This document shows positions 8,896 through 17,575 of a DNA stretch of 64,000 bases, piece by piece. The DNA is taken from positions 62,001-126,000 of the forward strand of contig CAILYI010000146.1 in the NCBI GenBank assembly GCA_903838415.1, given 5' to 3'. The DNA is from an uncultured Anaerolineae bacterium. GTDB taxonomy: Bacteria > Chloroflexota > Anaerolineae > Anaerolineales > Villigracilaceae. Below the pieces are notes generated by a model that did no database searches, was not told the origin of the DNA, and saw only the letters and a list, made by a program, of their open reading frames with translations. Made by a program: the position numbers and the translations under genes. The first letter of the stretch is position 1. Every line of letters begins with the position of its first letter.

Positions 8896-9501
8896 TCAGG
8901 CTGGTTTCACAGGTTTCTTGCCAAAACGTACCAACAGGTAAATACCAACCCCAAGCGCCAGGGCGCCAAGGATAAACCCGCTAAAGTTAGAGATAAAGTC
9001 GCTGATTAATTCCCATTGACTGCCGAAAGCGTAACCCAGGCCGCCATAAATCAGCACCCAGGTTAATTCACCCAGCATGACAAACATGAAGAATTTCCTG
9101 AAGCGGTAGCCGCTGCTGCCCGCTATCAAAGTGGTAGGCAGCGCCACGGCTGTCAACAGCCAGCGCGTCAAAAAGATGGCGATGCCGCCGCGACGAGTGA
9201 ATAGTTCGCGGGCGCTTTTCCAGGCGGCCGTCTCGCCAAAGCGCGCTTCGATGCGTGCGCTGGCAAAATAGCCGATACTGTAAAGCGTGGCATCCCCAAT
9301 AATCGTCCCGATATAGCCAAAAACCGGCGTGGAGTACAAATCCAGCAGATTCTGACGCATGAAAGCTCCAGATGCGATCACAATCAACGTAGCGGGAACT
9401 GGCACGCCTAGCCCACCCAAAAACAACATCCCTGCCACCATGGGCGAGCCATAAGCGGCAATCCAGCCAAGCGCGAGGGCAGTAATATCAATTCCGCTCA
9501 T
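8896..9501 (-). CDS. DedA/SNARE-associated family membrane protein
   Basis: The 201-residue protein has about five hydrophobic segments and DedA-family hallmarks: an early GxGxPVPATLIVIASGAF block, GTIIGDATLYSIGYFASARI, and FLTRWLLTAVALPTTLIAGSSGYRFRKF. The last resembles the conserved F/G-R-(F/W)-x-P-x-x-R region with the Arg retained. DedA proteins sit in the cytoplasmic membrane and act in lipid-carrier recycling and membrane homeostasis. Its start overlaps the end of the upstream gene by 4 nt (ATGA), indicating translational coupling. Confidence 0.85.
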   Translation of the reverse strand: MSGIDITALALGWIAAYGSPMVAGMLFLGGLGVPVPATLIVIASGAFMRQNLLDLYSTPVFGYIGTIIGDATLYSIGYFASARIEARFGETAAWKSARELFTRRGGIAIFLTRWLLTAVALPTTLIAGSSGYRFRKFFMFVMLGELTWVLIYGGLGYAFGSQWELISDFISNFSGFILGALALGVGIYLLVRFGKKPVKPA

Positions 9502-10127
9502 GGCTTCTTCCCTTGGCTGTCGACCACTTTTTGAACAGCCTCGACCAGCGCTTTTGGCCCGCCGGAGTATTGGACTTCGTTGCCCAGAAAGCCGAGCGGC
9601 TTAAAAGCATTCCCATCCATGGGAATACCGATTTCCTGGAATAAAGTTTCCTGGGGAATTCCGGTACAGTTGGAGACGTATTGGATCGTCATCCAATCGG
9701 TCACTTGTTGTTCGATCAGCCCGGTAGCGACAGGGTTCGCCCTGTACGTCAGGATGGCGTCGCGCAGGGTGCTTAGCAGCACCGGGCGTTTATCTTCTCC
9801 CTGCGGAAGGCGCATCTGTTTGTTCAGACGGTTAATCCCGATCATGCTGTTTTCTTTCTTGGGCTGGATCTTGGCGGCAGTAAATAGGTATTCCTGAGGA
9901 ACGCCATAAGCAACAGCAATATAGCGAATGCTCATCCAGGGCCGCAGTAAATCAGGCGAAGGATTCCCGGCCGCAAAATTGTTCTCGCTGGCGTAACGCA
10001 CTTCCTTGTAGAAATCGAACATGCCCTTCGCTTTTGGGATCATGATCGCCACGCCAACGACAATCAAGATGACTGCCAAAATTTGAACTTTTGAGATGGA
10101 TTTTATTTTTTCGATGAGCCTTTTCAT
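9498..10127 (-). CDS. Membrane-anchored protein with two internal repeats, function unknown
   Basis: This 209-residue protein has one N-terminal membrane segment (residues 14-32) and an otherwise soluble, probably extracytoplasmic part. It contains two related units: RPWMSIRYIAVAYGVPQEYL (from residue 62) and TDWMTIQYVSNCTGIPQETL (from residue 143). Both follow the pattern WM(S/T)I-x-Y(I/V)-x4-G(V/I)PQE, each followed by F-x3-(K/G)I. I do not know a named function for this unit. The gene overlaps the downstream DedA gene by 4 nt, so the two products probably work in the same membrane process. Coding status is supported by the coupling and coherent composition. Confidence 0.75.
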   Translation of the reverse strand: MKRLIEKIKSISKVQILAVILIVVGVAIMIPKAKGMFDFYKEVRYASENNFAAGNPSPDLLRPWMSIRYIAVAYGVPQEYLFTAAKIQPKKENSMIGINRLNKQMRLPQGEDKRPVLLSTLRDAILTYRANPVATGLIEQQVTDWMTIQYVSNCTGIPQETLFQEIGIPMDGNAFKPLGFLGNEVQYSGGPKALVEAVQKVVDSQGKKP

Positions 10128-10169
10128 TGGTCTCCGGGACCGTTGTGGTGATCAAACAAGGGAGAAATA

Positions 10170-11057
10170 TCAAGCCTGCAAAGCCTGCTCAGCCAACGCA
10201 ATGGCGCCTAAAACTCCGGCGCGATTGCCGAGGCCAGGCAGGACAATGTATTCAGCAATATTTTGCGTGATCGCTGACGACTGGACATATCCGTTGAGCA
10301 TCTTCTGCACTTTTGCGCGGATCAGCGGCATCATGTGCGCCTGCTGGGTCACACCGCCGCCGATGACAATTCTTTGCGGCGAAAGAGTGCAAATGTAGCT
10401 TTGAAGCGCCAGCGCAATATAATGGGCTTCCAAATCCCAGGCGGGATGATCGGGGGGCAGGGTTTCAGCTTTTTGGCCCCAACGTTTTTCGATGGCGGGA
10501 CCGGCAGCCAGACCTTCAAAGCAATCGTTGTGGAAGGGGCAGGCGCCGATAAATGGGTCACGTTCAAGATCATGCGGAAGTGGGATATGCCCCATTTCGG
10601 GATGAATCAAACCATGCAGTAAATTACCGTTAATCAGGGCCCCGCCACCAATCCCGGTGCCAATTGTCAGATAGAGGACGGGGTTACAGTTTTGGGCCGC
10701 GCCCCAACGCCATTCGCTGAGGGCCGCGCCGTCAACATCGGTATCGAAACCGACGGGCAAATCAAAGGCGGCTCGCAGCGCGCCGACCACATCAACGTTG
10801 GTCCAACCCGGTTTGGGCGTGGGCATAATCCGTCCGAATGTCGGCGAGGCCGGTGACGGGTCGAGTGGGCCAAAACAGGCCACCCCAATCGCGGAGAGTC
10901 CTTCATATTCCTTAAAAAATTCAACCGCTTTGCCCATTGTTTCAGCCGGGGTGGTGGTGGGAAAACGAGTTTCAGCGCGGATGTCATCCGGGCCGGTGCC
11001 GACGGCGCACACAAATTTCGTACCACCGCCTTCAATTCCGCCAAAAAGTGGTTTCAT
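10170..11057 (-). CDS. ROK-family sugar kinase (fructokinase-like)
   Basis: The start at 11057 gives 295 residues beginning [20 protein letters not shown], a ROK phosphate-binding loop. The catalytic Asp is in [10 protein letters not shown] (Asp106), and GTGIGGG lies at 134-139. The zinc motif is of the fructokinase type: His157, Cys173, His176 and Cys179 in MGHIPLPH and [19 protein letters not shown] fructokinases phosphorylate fructose, and some take mannose, glucose or N-acetylmannosamine, in the cytoplasm. An in-frame extension to 11150 exists, but it lacks a ROK sequence and overlaps the upstream gene, so 11057 is preferred. Confidence 0.9.
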   Translation of the reverse strand: MKPLFGGIEGGGTKFVCAVGTGPDDIRAETRFPTTTPAETMGKAVEFFKEYEGLSAIGVACFGPLDPSPASPTFGRIMPTPKPGWTNVDVVGALRAAFDLPVGFDTDVDGAALSEWRWGAAQNCNPVLYLTIGTGIGGGALINGNLLHGLIHPEMGHIPLPHDLERDPFIGACPFHNDCFEGLAAGPAIEKRWGQKAETLPPDHPAWDLEAHYIALALQSYICTLSPQRIVIGGGVTQQAHMMPLIRAKVQKMLNGYVQSSAITQNIAEYIVLPGLGNRAGVLGAIALAEQALQA

Positions 11058-11094
11058 ATGAATCTCCAAAAATAATGTCGGTGAAACAAGCCGC

Positions 11095-11664
11095 TTATTG
11101 AATATTTCCAACCAGGCCCAGCTCTGGCGCAATCGTGCGCATGGCGGCAATCACGTTGCCAACGTGTTCGCCCCACAGGTCAATGCCAAAATCCTGGGCG
11201 GCGCTTTCCATGCCGGAGCGATCGGTTCCGGCAGCGAAGGCTTTGTCTTTCCATTTTTTCTTGACGGATGAAGGCTCAAGGTCAAGAATTGAGCGGGATG
11301 GCCGCACCAACGAAACGGCGGTGATTAGCCCGGTGATTTCGTCGCAGGCGATGAGCGCCTTTTCCATGCGGCTGTCGCGCGAGACGCCGGTATTATCTCC
11401 GTGGCTGAGAATGGCGCGGATGATGACTTCATCCACGCCGCGCTGACGGAGCATGGGCGCGCCCGCGCTGGGATGCTGCTCGGCTGTGGGATGGATTTCC
11501 CAATCGAAGTCGTGCAGCAGGCCGGTCAGGCCCCACAGTTCCACGTCTTCGCCAAATTTTTCGGCATAGAAACGCATGGCGGCTTCGACGCACAACATGT
11601 GGCGCACCAGGCCTTCGGTTTTGACATATTCTCGAACAAGGGAAAGGGCTTCAGCGCGAGTCAT
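11095..11664 (-). CDS. HD-domain hydrolase
   Basis: The protein has 189 residues and an HD superfamily metal-binding pattern: His22 ([10 protein letters not shown]), the HD pair 51-52 in [11 protein letters not shown], a further His in [11 protein letters not shown], and Asp in [14 protein letters not shown] hydrolases cleave phosphoester bonds of nucleotides or similar substrates. This compact type is widespread and its substrate is usually unknown. Its start overlaps the preceding SanA/YdcF-like gene by 4 nt (ATGA), so the two are co-translated. The downstream ROK kinase begins 37 nt after its stop. Confidence 0.85.
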   Translation of the reverse strand: MTRAEALSLVREYVKTEGLVRHMLCVEAAMRFYAEKFGEDVELWGLTGLLHDFDWEIHPTAEQHPSAGAPMLRQRGVDEVIIRAILSHGDNTGVSRDSRMEKALIACDEITGLITAVSLVRPSRSILDLEPSSVKKKWKDKAFAAGTDRSGMESAAQDFGIDLWGEHVGNVIAAMRTIAPELGLVGNIQ

Positions 11665-12320
11665 TGGGCATTCTCCGGAAAGATGGGTTCAGGGTTGCCG
11701 AGCACCGGCTCGGGACGGGTCAGGATATCGGCAAAGGCGGTCAGGGTGGCGGGCAGCTCGCGCATGTTCCAGAAGGCCAGGGAAACTTTGCGGTAAACGC
11801 GGTTGTTGGCTTCCACGCCGACGCCATCCAGGCCGAGGGCATTACATAGAAACAAGGCGCGCGCCAGATGGAATTTTTGCGTGACAAGAATGGGGTCCGT
11901 CAGACGGAAAATCTCTTTGGCGCGATAGCACGAATCGTAGGTGCGCCGCCCGGCGTAATCGAGCACGATGGCGGCATCGGGCACGCCCAGTTTCAGGGCA
12001 TACTGACGCATAGCTTCAGGTTCGTTATATTCCACAAAACGGTTATCGCCGCTCATCAGCAGTTTTTCGACTTTTCCGTCAAAATAGAGCCTGGCGCCGG
12101 TTTCGACTCGATCCTGTAAAACCGGCGTGGCCTCACCGCTGCGCGTCAACCCTGCGCCGAAGACAATCGCCGCGCGTCGAACAGGAACGTCAGACTCCGC
12201 GTAAGTTTTTTGCCACGCCACCAACCCGGTAATCACCCTGGCGAGAATAACGACTGCCGCACTTGCCAAAATCAGGTACCAGAACATTTTTAGACCCGCT
12301 TTGATAATTTTCTTAAACAT
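11661..12320 (-). CDS. SanA/YdcF-like DUF218 membrane protein
   Basis: The 219-residue protein has an N-terminal membrane anchor (about residues 10-32) followed by a DUF218 domain. Key blocks are AAIVFGAGLTRSGEATPVLQ, RVETGARLYFDGKVEKLLMSGDN, EPEAMRQYALKLGVPDAAIV, and a YDSCYRAKEIF/LVTQKFHLARALFLC region. DUF218 proteins such as SanA act at the membrane in envelope integrity (vancomycin sensitivity in Escherichia coli), but the reaction is not established. It is the first gene of a coupled pair with the HD hydrolase. Family assignment is confident. Confidence 0.88.
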   Translation of the reverse strand: MFKKIIKAGLKMFWYLILASAAVVILARVITGLVAWQKTYAESDVPVRRAAIVFGAGLTRSGEATPVLQDRVETGARLYFDGKVEKLLMSGDNRFVEYNEPEAMRQYALKLGVPDAAIVLDYAGRRTYDSCYRAKEIFRLTDPILVTQKFHLARALFLCNALGLDGVGVEANNRVYRKVSLAFWNMRELPATLTAFADILTRPEPVLGNPEPIFPENAQ

Positions 12321-12412
12321 TTAAAAGATTCTACCAGAAGATGCAGAGAGATGCCCCGGTTAACCGGGACTTTTGACGCACTGAAAAACCGCCCAAATTG
12401 CGTTTTTGACAG

Positions 12413-12440
12413 TTGTTCTGCCAATCAGAAACAGTATAAT
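12413..12440 (+). promoter_or_regulatory. Promoter of the DUF4230-like gene
   Basis: A perfect TATAAT (12435-12440) is preceded at 16 nt by TTGTTC (12413-12418). A better -35 sequence, TTGACA (12406-12411), is 23 nt away and too distant. An AAGGAG ribosome site at 12451 follows closely, implying a very short leader. Confidence 0.6.
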
Positions 12441-12465
12441 GAAATTCGCAAAGGAGCAACCGTAT

Positions 12466-13131
12466 ATGAATAAATCTTCCGCAATCTTGCTAATTCTCGT
12501 GCTGATTATCATCGGCGCGGCCTATTACTTGGTCACATCCATTCAGCAGAGCGCGAATGGCGCCATCAACAGCGCAGTCGCCCCGTTTCAACAAAGCAAT
12601 GCAGCTTTGCAAACCCAGGTCGCCGATCTACTCCACCCCACCCCCACCATCATCCCCGACCCGGTCACGATCATCAAGGACATCCAGGCGCTGGCCCGGC
12701 TTGAAACCATCCAATACACGGTTGAGAAGGTCATCACCGCCGAAATCGGCCAGGGAAATTTTGGCTTCCTGTTTGGCGATAAACTGCTCTTCGTGGCCCA
12801 CGGTTTCGTCATCGCCGGGATCGACATGGAAAAAATCCAGCCCGGCGATATGCAGATGGTCAACGGCGTCCTGAACGTCCGCCTGCCACCGGCTGAAGTG
12901 TTTATTGCCACGCTCGATAACGAAAAATCCTACGTTTACAACCGTGAAACCGGCCTGCTCACCCAGGGCGACCAGAATCTCGAGTCAACCGCGCGGCAGG
13001 CCGCCGAAGGCGAAATCAAGAAAGCGGCGGTCGAAGACGGCATCCTGAACCTGGCACAGCAAAACGCCGAAACCTTTCTTTCCAAGTTTTTTGGCGCGCT
13101 GGGCTTTCCAAACCCGGTTTTCATTCATTAA
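12466..13131 (+). CDS. DUF4230-domain membrane-anchored protein
   Basis: The start at 12466 lies 9 nt after AAGGAG and gives 221 residues beginning with a membrane segment (SSAILLILVLIIIGAAYYLV). An earlier in-frame ATG overlaps the promoter and is rejected. The rest resembles DUF4230: LARLETIQYTVEKVITAE, then FGDKLLFVAHGFVIAGIDMEKI, NGVLNVRLPPAEVF and a Gln/Glu/Ala-rich C-terminal helix. Proteins of this kind are anchored at the cell surface and have no established function. The gene stands alone, convergent with the octanoyltransferase-like gene. Confidence 0.8.
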   Translation: MNKSSAILLILVLIIIGAAYYLVTSIQQSANGAINSAVAPFQQSNAALQTQVADLLHPTPTIIPDPVTIIKDIQALARLETIQYTVEKVITAEIGQGNFGFLFGDKLLFVAHGFVIAGIDMEKIQPGDMQMVNGVLNVRLPPAEVFIATLDNEKSYVYNRETGLLTQGDQNLESTARQAAEGEIKKAAVEDGILNLAQQNAETFLSKFFGALGFPNPVFIH

Positions 13132-13149
13132 GCAGCACCGAACCAATGA

Positions 13150-13965
13150 CTATGACCGTTCCGTCCAATCGGAATGGTCATATTTTTTTTGGAAAAGTTC
13201 GTCCGCGCGGGCTTTTTCGCCTGTTGACAGTTCACCACGCTCCAGTCTGAGTCCCAGCTGGGACTCAAAAGCCGCCACGAAAGCCTGTGCCGCCGTTTCC
13301 CAGGCAATCACCTGCCCGGTAACGGACTCGGCTGTCGTGGCCCGCAAAAGCAGTTTCTGCGCGGCAGCGGCGCGCGCCGCTTCATCGGGGAAAGCCAAAA
13401 CCTGCGTGATGCGCGTCAGATCGCCAGTCAGCGGGAAGGTGCCATGTTGCAGCACACCCTCCTTTTTGCGAGCCTGCGCGGAACCAACCAGCTTTTTCCC
13501 AGCGACGACGATTTCATAGGCTGACGGCACTTCGAAACAAACCGGGCCTTTGGTGGCGCTGGCGGAGGGCGCATCCGCCTCCATTTCGACCGGCAAACCC
13601 AGTTGGCGCACCGCCTGGACGAGCGCGCCCGCCAACCGGTAATAACTCTCCAAAACGGAACCCAGCACCCGGGGCTCATTCAACGGAGCCGTTACAGAGT
13701 AGGTCAACTCGTCGATGTGCAAAATCGCCCGTCCGCCGGTGGCGCGCCGCACCACATCCCAACCATGGGCAGTCAGTCGGGCAACATCCACATCCCGGTA
13801 CGATTGGGCAAATCCAAGCGATAGACAGGCCGGAGCCCAGGCATATAAGCGCAAAGTGGGCAGGGATGCGCCGCGCCCGGCAGTTTCGAGAATTGCTTCA
13901 TCCACCGCCATATTCCATGCGCCGCGCGCCGGGGGCGTCATCAGTAAGCGCCAGGTATCAGTCAT
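13150..13965 (-). CDS. Lipoate/octanoate protein ligase-transferase (LipM/LplA family)
   Basis: The 271-residue protein carries the BPL/LplA fold signature RRATGGRAILH (residues 73-83) followed by DELTYSV. It also has CFEVPSAYEI with a Cys at 143, and GKKLVGSAQARK with the conserved Lys that binds the acyl chain. The Cys in this position is typical of LipM-type octanoyltransferases, which move octanoyl from acyl-carrier protein to GcvH-like domains. ATP-dependent LplA enzymes lack it. No other lipoylation gene is nearby. The 3' end of the gene contains the terminator stem of the converging gene. Confidence 0.85.
   Translation of the reverse strand: MTDTWRLLMTPPARGAWNMAVDEAILETAGRGASLPTLRLYAWAPACLSLGFAQSYRDVDVARLTAHGWDVVRRATGGRAILHIDELTYSVTAPLNEPRVLGSVLESYYRLAGALVQAVRQLGLPVEMEADAPSASATKGPVCFEVPSAYEIVVAGKKLVGSAQARKKEGVLQHGTFPLTGDLTRITQVLAFPDEAARAAAAQKLLLRATTAESVTGQVIAWETAAQAFVAAFESQLGLRLERGELSTGEKARADELFQKKYDHSDWTERS
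13152..13190 (+). terminator. Rho-independent terminator inside the end of the lipoate-ligase gene
   Basis: Arms ATGACCGTTCCG (13152-13163) and CGGAATGGTCAT (13170-13181) pair at 11 of 12 positions and are followed by a run of eight T (13183-13190). It terminates the plus-strand DUF4230-like gene. Because the converging gene ends at 13150, the terminator also encodes that protein's last residues. Confidence 0.88.
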
Positions 13966-13982
13966 AAGCAGTATCAGGAATC

Positions 13983-14273
13983 CTATCGGGAAGAACGAAA
14001 TTCAAAATCAATCAAGTCATTCGCGGGAGTTTCGTAATCCACACGGTGTTCGTCCACCCGTGAAGCGCGCGGACCGGTCTTTACCGCCTGGATGAACTGG
14101 TCAATTTGCAGACGAGTGCCCTGGGCCACAGCTTCGACCGTGTTCAGGCCAACATTGCGCACCCAGCCCACCACGCCAATATACCCGGCGCTCGCCACCA
14201 CGAAGGCGCGGAAACCCACGCCCTGCACGCGCCCGGTCACCCAGATGTGCACCCGCAGGGTTTCATCAGGCAT
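13983..14273 (-). CDS. acyP: Acylphosphatase
   Basis: The 96-residue protein has the acylphosphatase signature VTGRVQGVGFRAFV with catalytic Arg22, and GWVRNVGLNTVEAVAQG with catalytic Asn40. It hydrolyses carboxyl-phosphate bonds such as acetyl- or carbamoyl-phosphate in the cytoplasm. The length is normal for the family. Its start overlaps the end of the peptidase gene upstream by 8 nt, so they are probably co-transcribed. Confidence 0.95.
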   Translation of the reverse strand: MPDETLRVHIWVTGRVQGVGFRAFVVASAGYIGVVGWVRNVGLNTVEAVAQGTRLQIDQFIQAVKTGPRASRVDEHRVDYETPANDLIDFEFRSSR

Positions 14274-15462
14274 GTTTGGCCAGCTTGAACGTGAAAGCGT
14301 TGATTAAGGTCACGGCAATCAAGACCAGCAAAATTGCCAGGTATGGAAACAAATTGGCAAACGCAGTTGCGCCGATATTCTGTCCCAGAGAAGCGACGCG
14401 CCAATCGATCTCCATCTGGCTAAGCGGCTGACCAAGGGCGTTTTGTGCGCCCTGCTCGCAGTCAAGACCATCCACATAAGCGCTGATCAGCGCCAGCAGC
14501 CCCGTCTGCCCGTAGCGATCGACCAGGAAGCTGGTAAACGAGGCAGATTCGGCATAAGCCAGCGAAGCGTTCCCGCTTTCACTTGGGAAAGCACCGCACA
14601 GGTCCGCCAGGGGAATGATGGTCTTTTGTTCTGCGGCCAGCGCCAAAGCCTGCGCGTTGACCGGGTTGGCAGAAAGCTCGGCCTGCGTGGCAATACCCTC
14701 GCGCAGCCAGCCTGGCAAAAGGTTGTAGCCGCCCTGGATCAGGCCGTAGGTGAGGATATGCGCCAATTCGTGCGGAATTTCCCGGTCCATTTCCAGGCCT
14801 TGTTCAGGGCCGGGAGAAATGGCGACCAGGGCCAGTCGCAAATCCGGGCTGGCCTGGCCACCCACCCAGGTCGGCCCGCCGATTTCGAGCGCTTTTTGCA
14901 GGTCTGGGCTGGATGTGTAAACGTAGATATCAATGGGATTATCAGCAGTGCTCGCCAACAATTCGGTGGTGCGTTTGACGCCGCGCCGGGCCGCATCCAG
15001 GGCCGTCTGACCAAAGCTCAAATCCCCGGCGTACCAGTGCAGGGTCAGTCCGCCATCCGAAAGAGTTTGCCAGGGGAAGCGGTTGTCTTCGTAGCGGAAA
15101 AACAAATCTTCACTGACCAATTCCTGCCCATCCTGAAGTTTAGCATAGTAGGAATAGTGCACGGTCGCAAATGGACGGACCGGTCCCTGGTTCACATCGT
15201 AGGTGAAGGAAGTGCCGCCATTCTCATCCAGCGTAAGCGGAAAAACACGCGTGGATTCTTCCCCATCGGCCAGAAAGCGGATATCAACTTCGCTGGCGGG
15301 AGATGGCAGGATGAGACGGGCCTGAAAAGTGATATAGTCGCCAAACTGATAGAAGATGCCCAGATCGTCGACCTGGATTTTGTCAGTTTGCTCCGCGCGA
15401 ACAGGCTGAAACGCGGCGAGTAGCGCGGAGAGTGTGAACAGGAGAAAAACAAGTCGGCGCAT
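14266..15462 (-). CDS. Secreted, membrane-anchored gluzincin protease (peptidase MA-like)
   Basis: The 398-residue protein has an N-terminal signal sequence (about 1-23), a beta-rich region of about 120 residues, a zinc-protease domain and a C-terminal membrane segment (LFPYLAILLVLIAVTLINAF). The zinc site is HELAH at 231-235, with a probable third ligand Glu255 in GWLREGIATQAEL, the pattern of peptidase MA-like gluzincins. It therefore faces outside, tethered at its C terminus. Substrates are unknown. It overlaps the acylphosphatase gene and starts 1 nt after the AEC transporter ends. Confidence 0.85.
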   Translation of the reverse strand: MRRLVFLLFTLSALLAAFQPVRAEQTDKIQVDDLGIFYQFGDYITFQARLILPSPASEVDIRFLADGEESTRVFPLTLDENGGTSFTYDVNQGPVRPFATVHYSYYAKLQDGQELVSEDLFFRYEDNRFPWQTLSDGGLTLHWYAGDLSFGQTALDAARRGVKRTTELLASTADNPIDIYVYTSSPDLQKALEIGGPTWVGGQASPDLRLALVAISPGPEQGLEMDREIPHELAHILTYGLIQGGYNLLPGWLREGIATQAELSANPVNAQALALAAEQKTIIPLADLCGAFPSESGNASLAYAESASFTSFLVDRYGQTGLLALISAYVDGLDCEQGAQNALGQPLSQMEIDWRVASLGQNIGATAFANLFPYLAILLVLIAVTLINAFTFKLAKHA

Positions 15463-15463
15463 A

Positions 15464-16381
15464 TTATTTCCCCAAGAATAAGATCAACGGCGTCAGCGTG
15501 AATGGGCTTAGCAAGGTGCTGACAAAAACGGTGGCGGCAACCAGCGAGGTATCCAACTCGTATTCCGAGGCCAGGTTGGTGTTGGCCACGGCCGCAGACA
15601 TGGAGGCTTCCATCACGCCGACCTGGTGGCCCACGCCCTTGAGCCCGAGCGCGGAAGTGAAAATCAATCCGAGCACGGGGCCCGCCAAAAGACGGATGGA
15701 TGTGCTCAGTCCAAGCGCGGAGAAATTGCTCGTCCAGCGCATCTGGCGCAGTTCAAGCCCCAACAGCAAAATCATCAGCGGGACGCCCGCCCCGGCGGCA
15801 AGAGAAATTGTCCGGTCGACAGGCACAGGCAGGGTTATTCCAGATTGATTAATCAGCATCGCCAAAATCACAGCGTAAATGGTGGGTACTTTTATCATCC
15901 CGAGAGCGGCCTGTTTGAGATCAAGGTGCCCCAGCGATGCAATCAAAACACCGAAAGTATTGGTCAACAGCGACGAAAACACCAAATAAATGCTCGAATG
16001 CGCCAGCGCAGCCTGCCCAAAAGCAAAGGCGATCAGCGGCAAGCCATAATTGCCGTTATTCGCAAAGGCCGAAGTGATGATGGTGGAAACGAGCGCCTTG
16101 CGATCCAATTTGAGCAGCATCCCGCCCAAAAGAGCCAAAAGCCCTGATGCCAGTGTGACACAGACCGCCAACGCGCCGGTCCTGAGAATTTCGCCCGCCG
16201 GGAGATCGCTGTGAGTGAGCAAGCTAAAAACCAGCACCGGGCTAAAAAAGTAGAAAGTGACCCTGCCAATTGCGCGCGAATCAATATTGAGTGTTTTCCC
16301 CAATACAAAGCCAGCTCCACTGATCAGGATGAGCGGCAGGATATTGTTGGCGAAAGTGTTAATCAGCTCAGTTAGCGACAT
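15464..16381 (-). CDS. AEC-family (auxin efflux carrier-like) transporter
   Basis: This 305-residue membrane protein has about ten hydrophobic segments in two halves. It opens with LPLILISGAGFVLGKTLNIDSRAIGRVTFYFFSPVLVFSLL, and has SAFANNGNYGLPLIAFAFG in the middle and VMEASMSAAVANTNLASEYELD near the end. The NxGNYGLP-type and MxxxMSxAVxNxxLA motifs are those of the AEC/BASS-like permeases that transport organic acids or related anions. The gene is the first of a tight set with the peptidase MA and acylphosphatase genes. The substrate cannot be inferred. Confidence 0.9.
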   Translation of the reverse strand: MSLTELINTFANNILPLILISGAGFVLGKTLNIDSRAIGRVTFYFFSPVLVFSLLTHSDLPAGEILRTGALAVCVTLASGLLALLGGMLLKLDRKALVSTIITSAFANNGNYGLPLIAFAFGQAALAHSSIYLVFSSLLTNTFGVLIASLGHLDLKQAALGMIKVPTIYAVILAMLINQSGITLPVPVDRTISLAAGAGVPLMILLLGLELRQMRWTSNFSALGLSTSIRLLAGPVLGLIFTSALGLKGVGHQVGVMEASMSAAVANTNLASEYELDTSLVAATVFVSTLLSPFTLTPLILFLGK

Positions 16382-16484
16382 TAAAGCTCAGTGTTACAGG
16401 GTTACCTGTCAATTGTAAACCCCTCCCCTGAAAACGGGGAGAAGAATAAAGAATAATCCACGGCGGAACGATCGGGATTAATGA

Positions 16485-16529
16485 AAAGCCGTCAGGATAG
16501 ACTGTTCTAAATGCCATCCTGACGGCTTT
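16485..16529 (-). terminator. Terminator of the HEAT-repeat gene
   Basis: Perfect 14-bp arms AAAGCCGTCAGGAT (16485-16498) and ATCCTGACGGCTTT (16516-16529) surround a 17-nt loop. Read on the minus strand the stem ends in CTTTTC, so it fits termination after the gene ending at 16562. Confidence 0.75.
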
Positions 16530-16561
16530 GGACTGCGAACGGAAGCTATAAATTGGGGAAT

Positions 16562-17527
16562 TTAATGGTCTTCGTCCAATTCATCATCCACATCGAGGGC
16601 CAGCAGGTCAAATTTCTCGAGGTCTGCTGTATAGGACAGGTTGGCAAGCGCTTCATCGATGAATTCCATCATATCATCATCATCTGTTTCATCCAGGATG
16701 GCCTGGAGGTAGGTGCTCACGTCATCGCCGCCGATTTGTGAGAGCGACCAGATGACCGCCCGGTAAACGTCTTCGTCAACTTCGTCTTCGAGCATTTCGA
16801 GCAGAACATTGCGCGCCAGCTTCAGTTCCAATTCACCGGCGGCTTGCGCAGCCACCAGACGCACGGCGATATCTTCGCTCAGCAAACCAGTGATGACCTG
16901 TTCCTGCCAGCGGTTATCAGCGGAACGGCCAGCGGCAAACAGAGCGGTAGCCTGCCAGAGTGGGTCGGGCCGGTTGAAAGCCGAAAGGATTAAATCATCC
17001 AGTTCCGGGCGGCTTGAATATCCCAGGGCTTCGAGCGCGGCGCGGGCGATATGACTGTCTTCAACGCGGGCAGCTTTCAGCAGCGTTTCTTCCACGAGGG
17101 CACGATTGACCGCTGATAACTCTTCCAATTCAGCCATGCGGACAAATTCTCCAAGCACGACGGCGGCTCCGGCGCGGGCTGAAGGTTCCGGGTCGGTCTC
17201 GATGATTTTTGCCAGTTGAGGAATCAAGCGCGCGTTCGTGGTCTCTTCCATCAATTTGAGAGCGCGAGTCCGCACTTCGCCATCTTGATCCAGCAAAAGC
17301 CTGGCGCCAATCGATTCGAATGAAAGCAGATTATCTTCATCGAATTTTTCGTTCAGGTTCTTGAGCAATGTGCGTTTGCGAGTCAGCGAGACTTTCGGCC
17401 AGGCCTGCATCAGGGCGTTCAAATCAGCGGAACCGAGGTCAGAAAAGCGCGGCAGATAGCGCGAGGGAAAGGCCTGATCGGGGTTGGTCAGGGCAGTCAG
17501 TATGGTGGAAAAAGGGATTTCTTTCAT
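16562..17527 (-). CDS. HEAT-repeat protein
   Basis: The 321-residue soluble protein consists mostly of alpha-helical HEAT-like repeats of 30-40 residues. Examples are GEVRTRALKLMEETTNARLI, EPSARAGAAVVLGEFVRMAE, VEDSHIARAALEALGYSSRP and DEDVYRAVIWSLSQIGGDDV. It ends in a strongly acidic tail rich in Asp and Glu. Such scaffolds mediate protein-protein contacts; no catalytic motif is seen. It lies immediately downstream of the site-2 protease gene (48 nt) on the same strand, so the two may be co-expressed. The specific role is unknown. Confidence 0.85.
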   Translation of the reverse strand: MKEIPFSTILTALTNPDQAFPSRYLPRFSDLGSADLNALMQAWPKVSLTRKRTLLKNLNEKFDEDNLLSFESIGARLLLDQDGEVRTRALKLMEETTNARLIPQLAKIIETDPEPSARAGAAVVLGEFVRMAELEELSAVNRALVEETLLKAARVEDSHIARAALEALGYSSRPELDDLILSAFNRPDPLWQATALFAAGRSADNRWQEQVITGLLSEDIAVRLVAAQAAGELELKLARNVLLEMLEDEVDEDVYRAVIWSLSQIGGDDVSTYLQAILDETDDDDMMEFIDEALANLSYTADLEKFDLLALDVDDELDEDH

Positions 17528-17575
17528 GTTGGTCTGTTTTTAGAAAATTGGCCGCGTTTTTGCGCGGCCAGTTGA

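Noticed and set aside
14443-15423. Plus-strand open frame of 326 codons
   Set aside because: Shadow of the peptidase MA gene, which has a signal peptide and HELAH zinc motif on the other strand.
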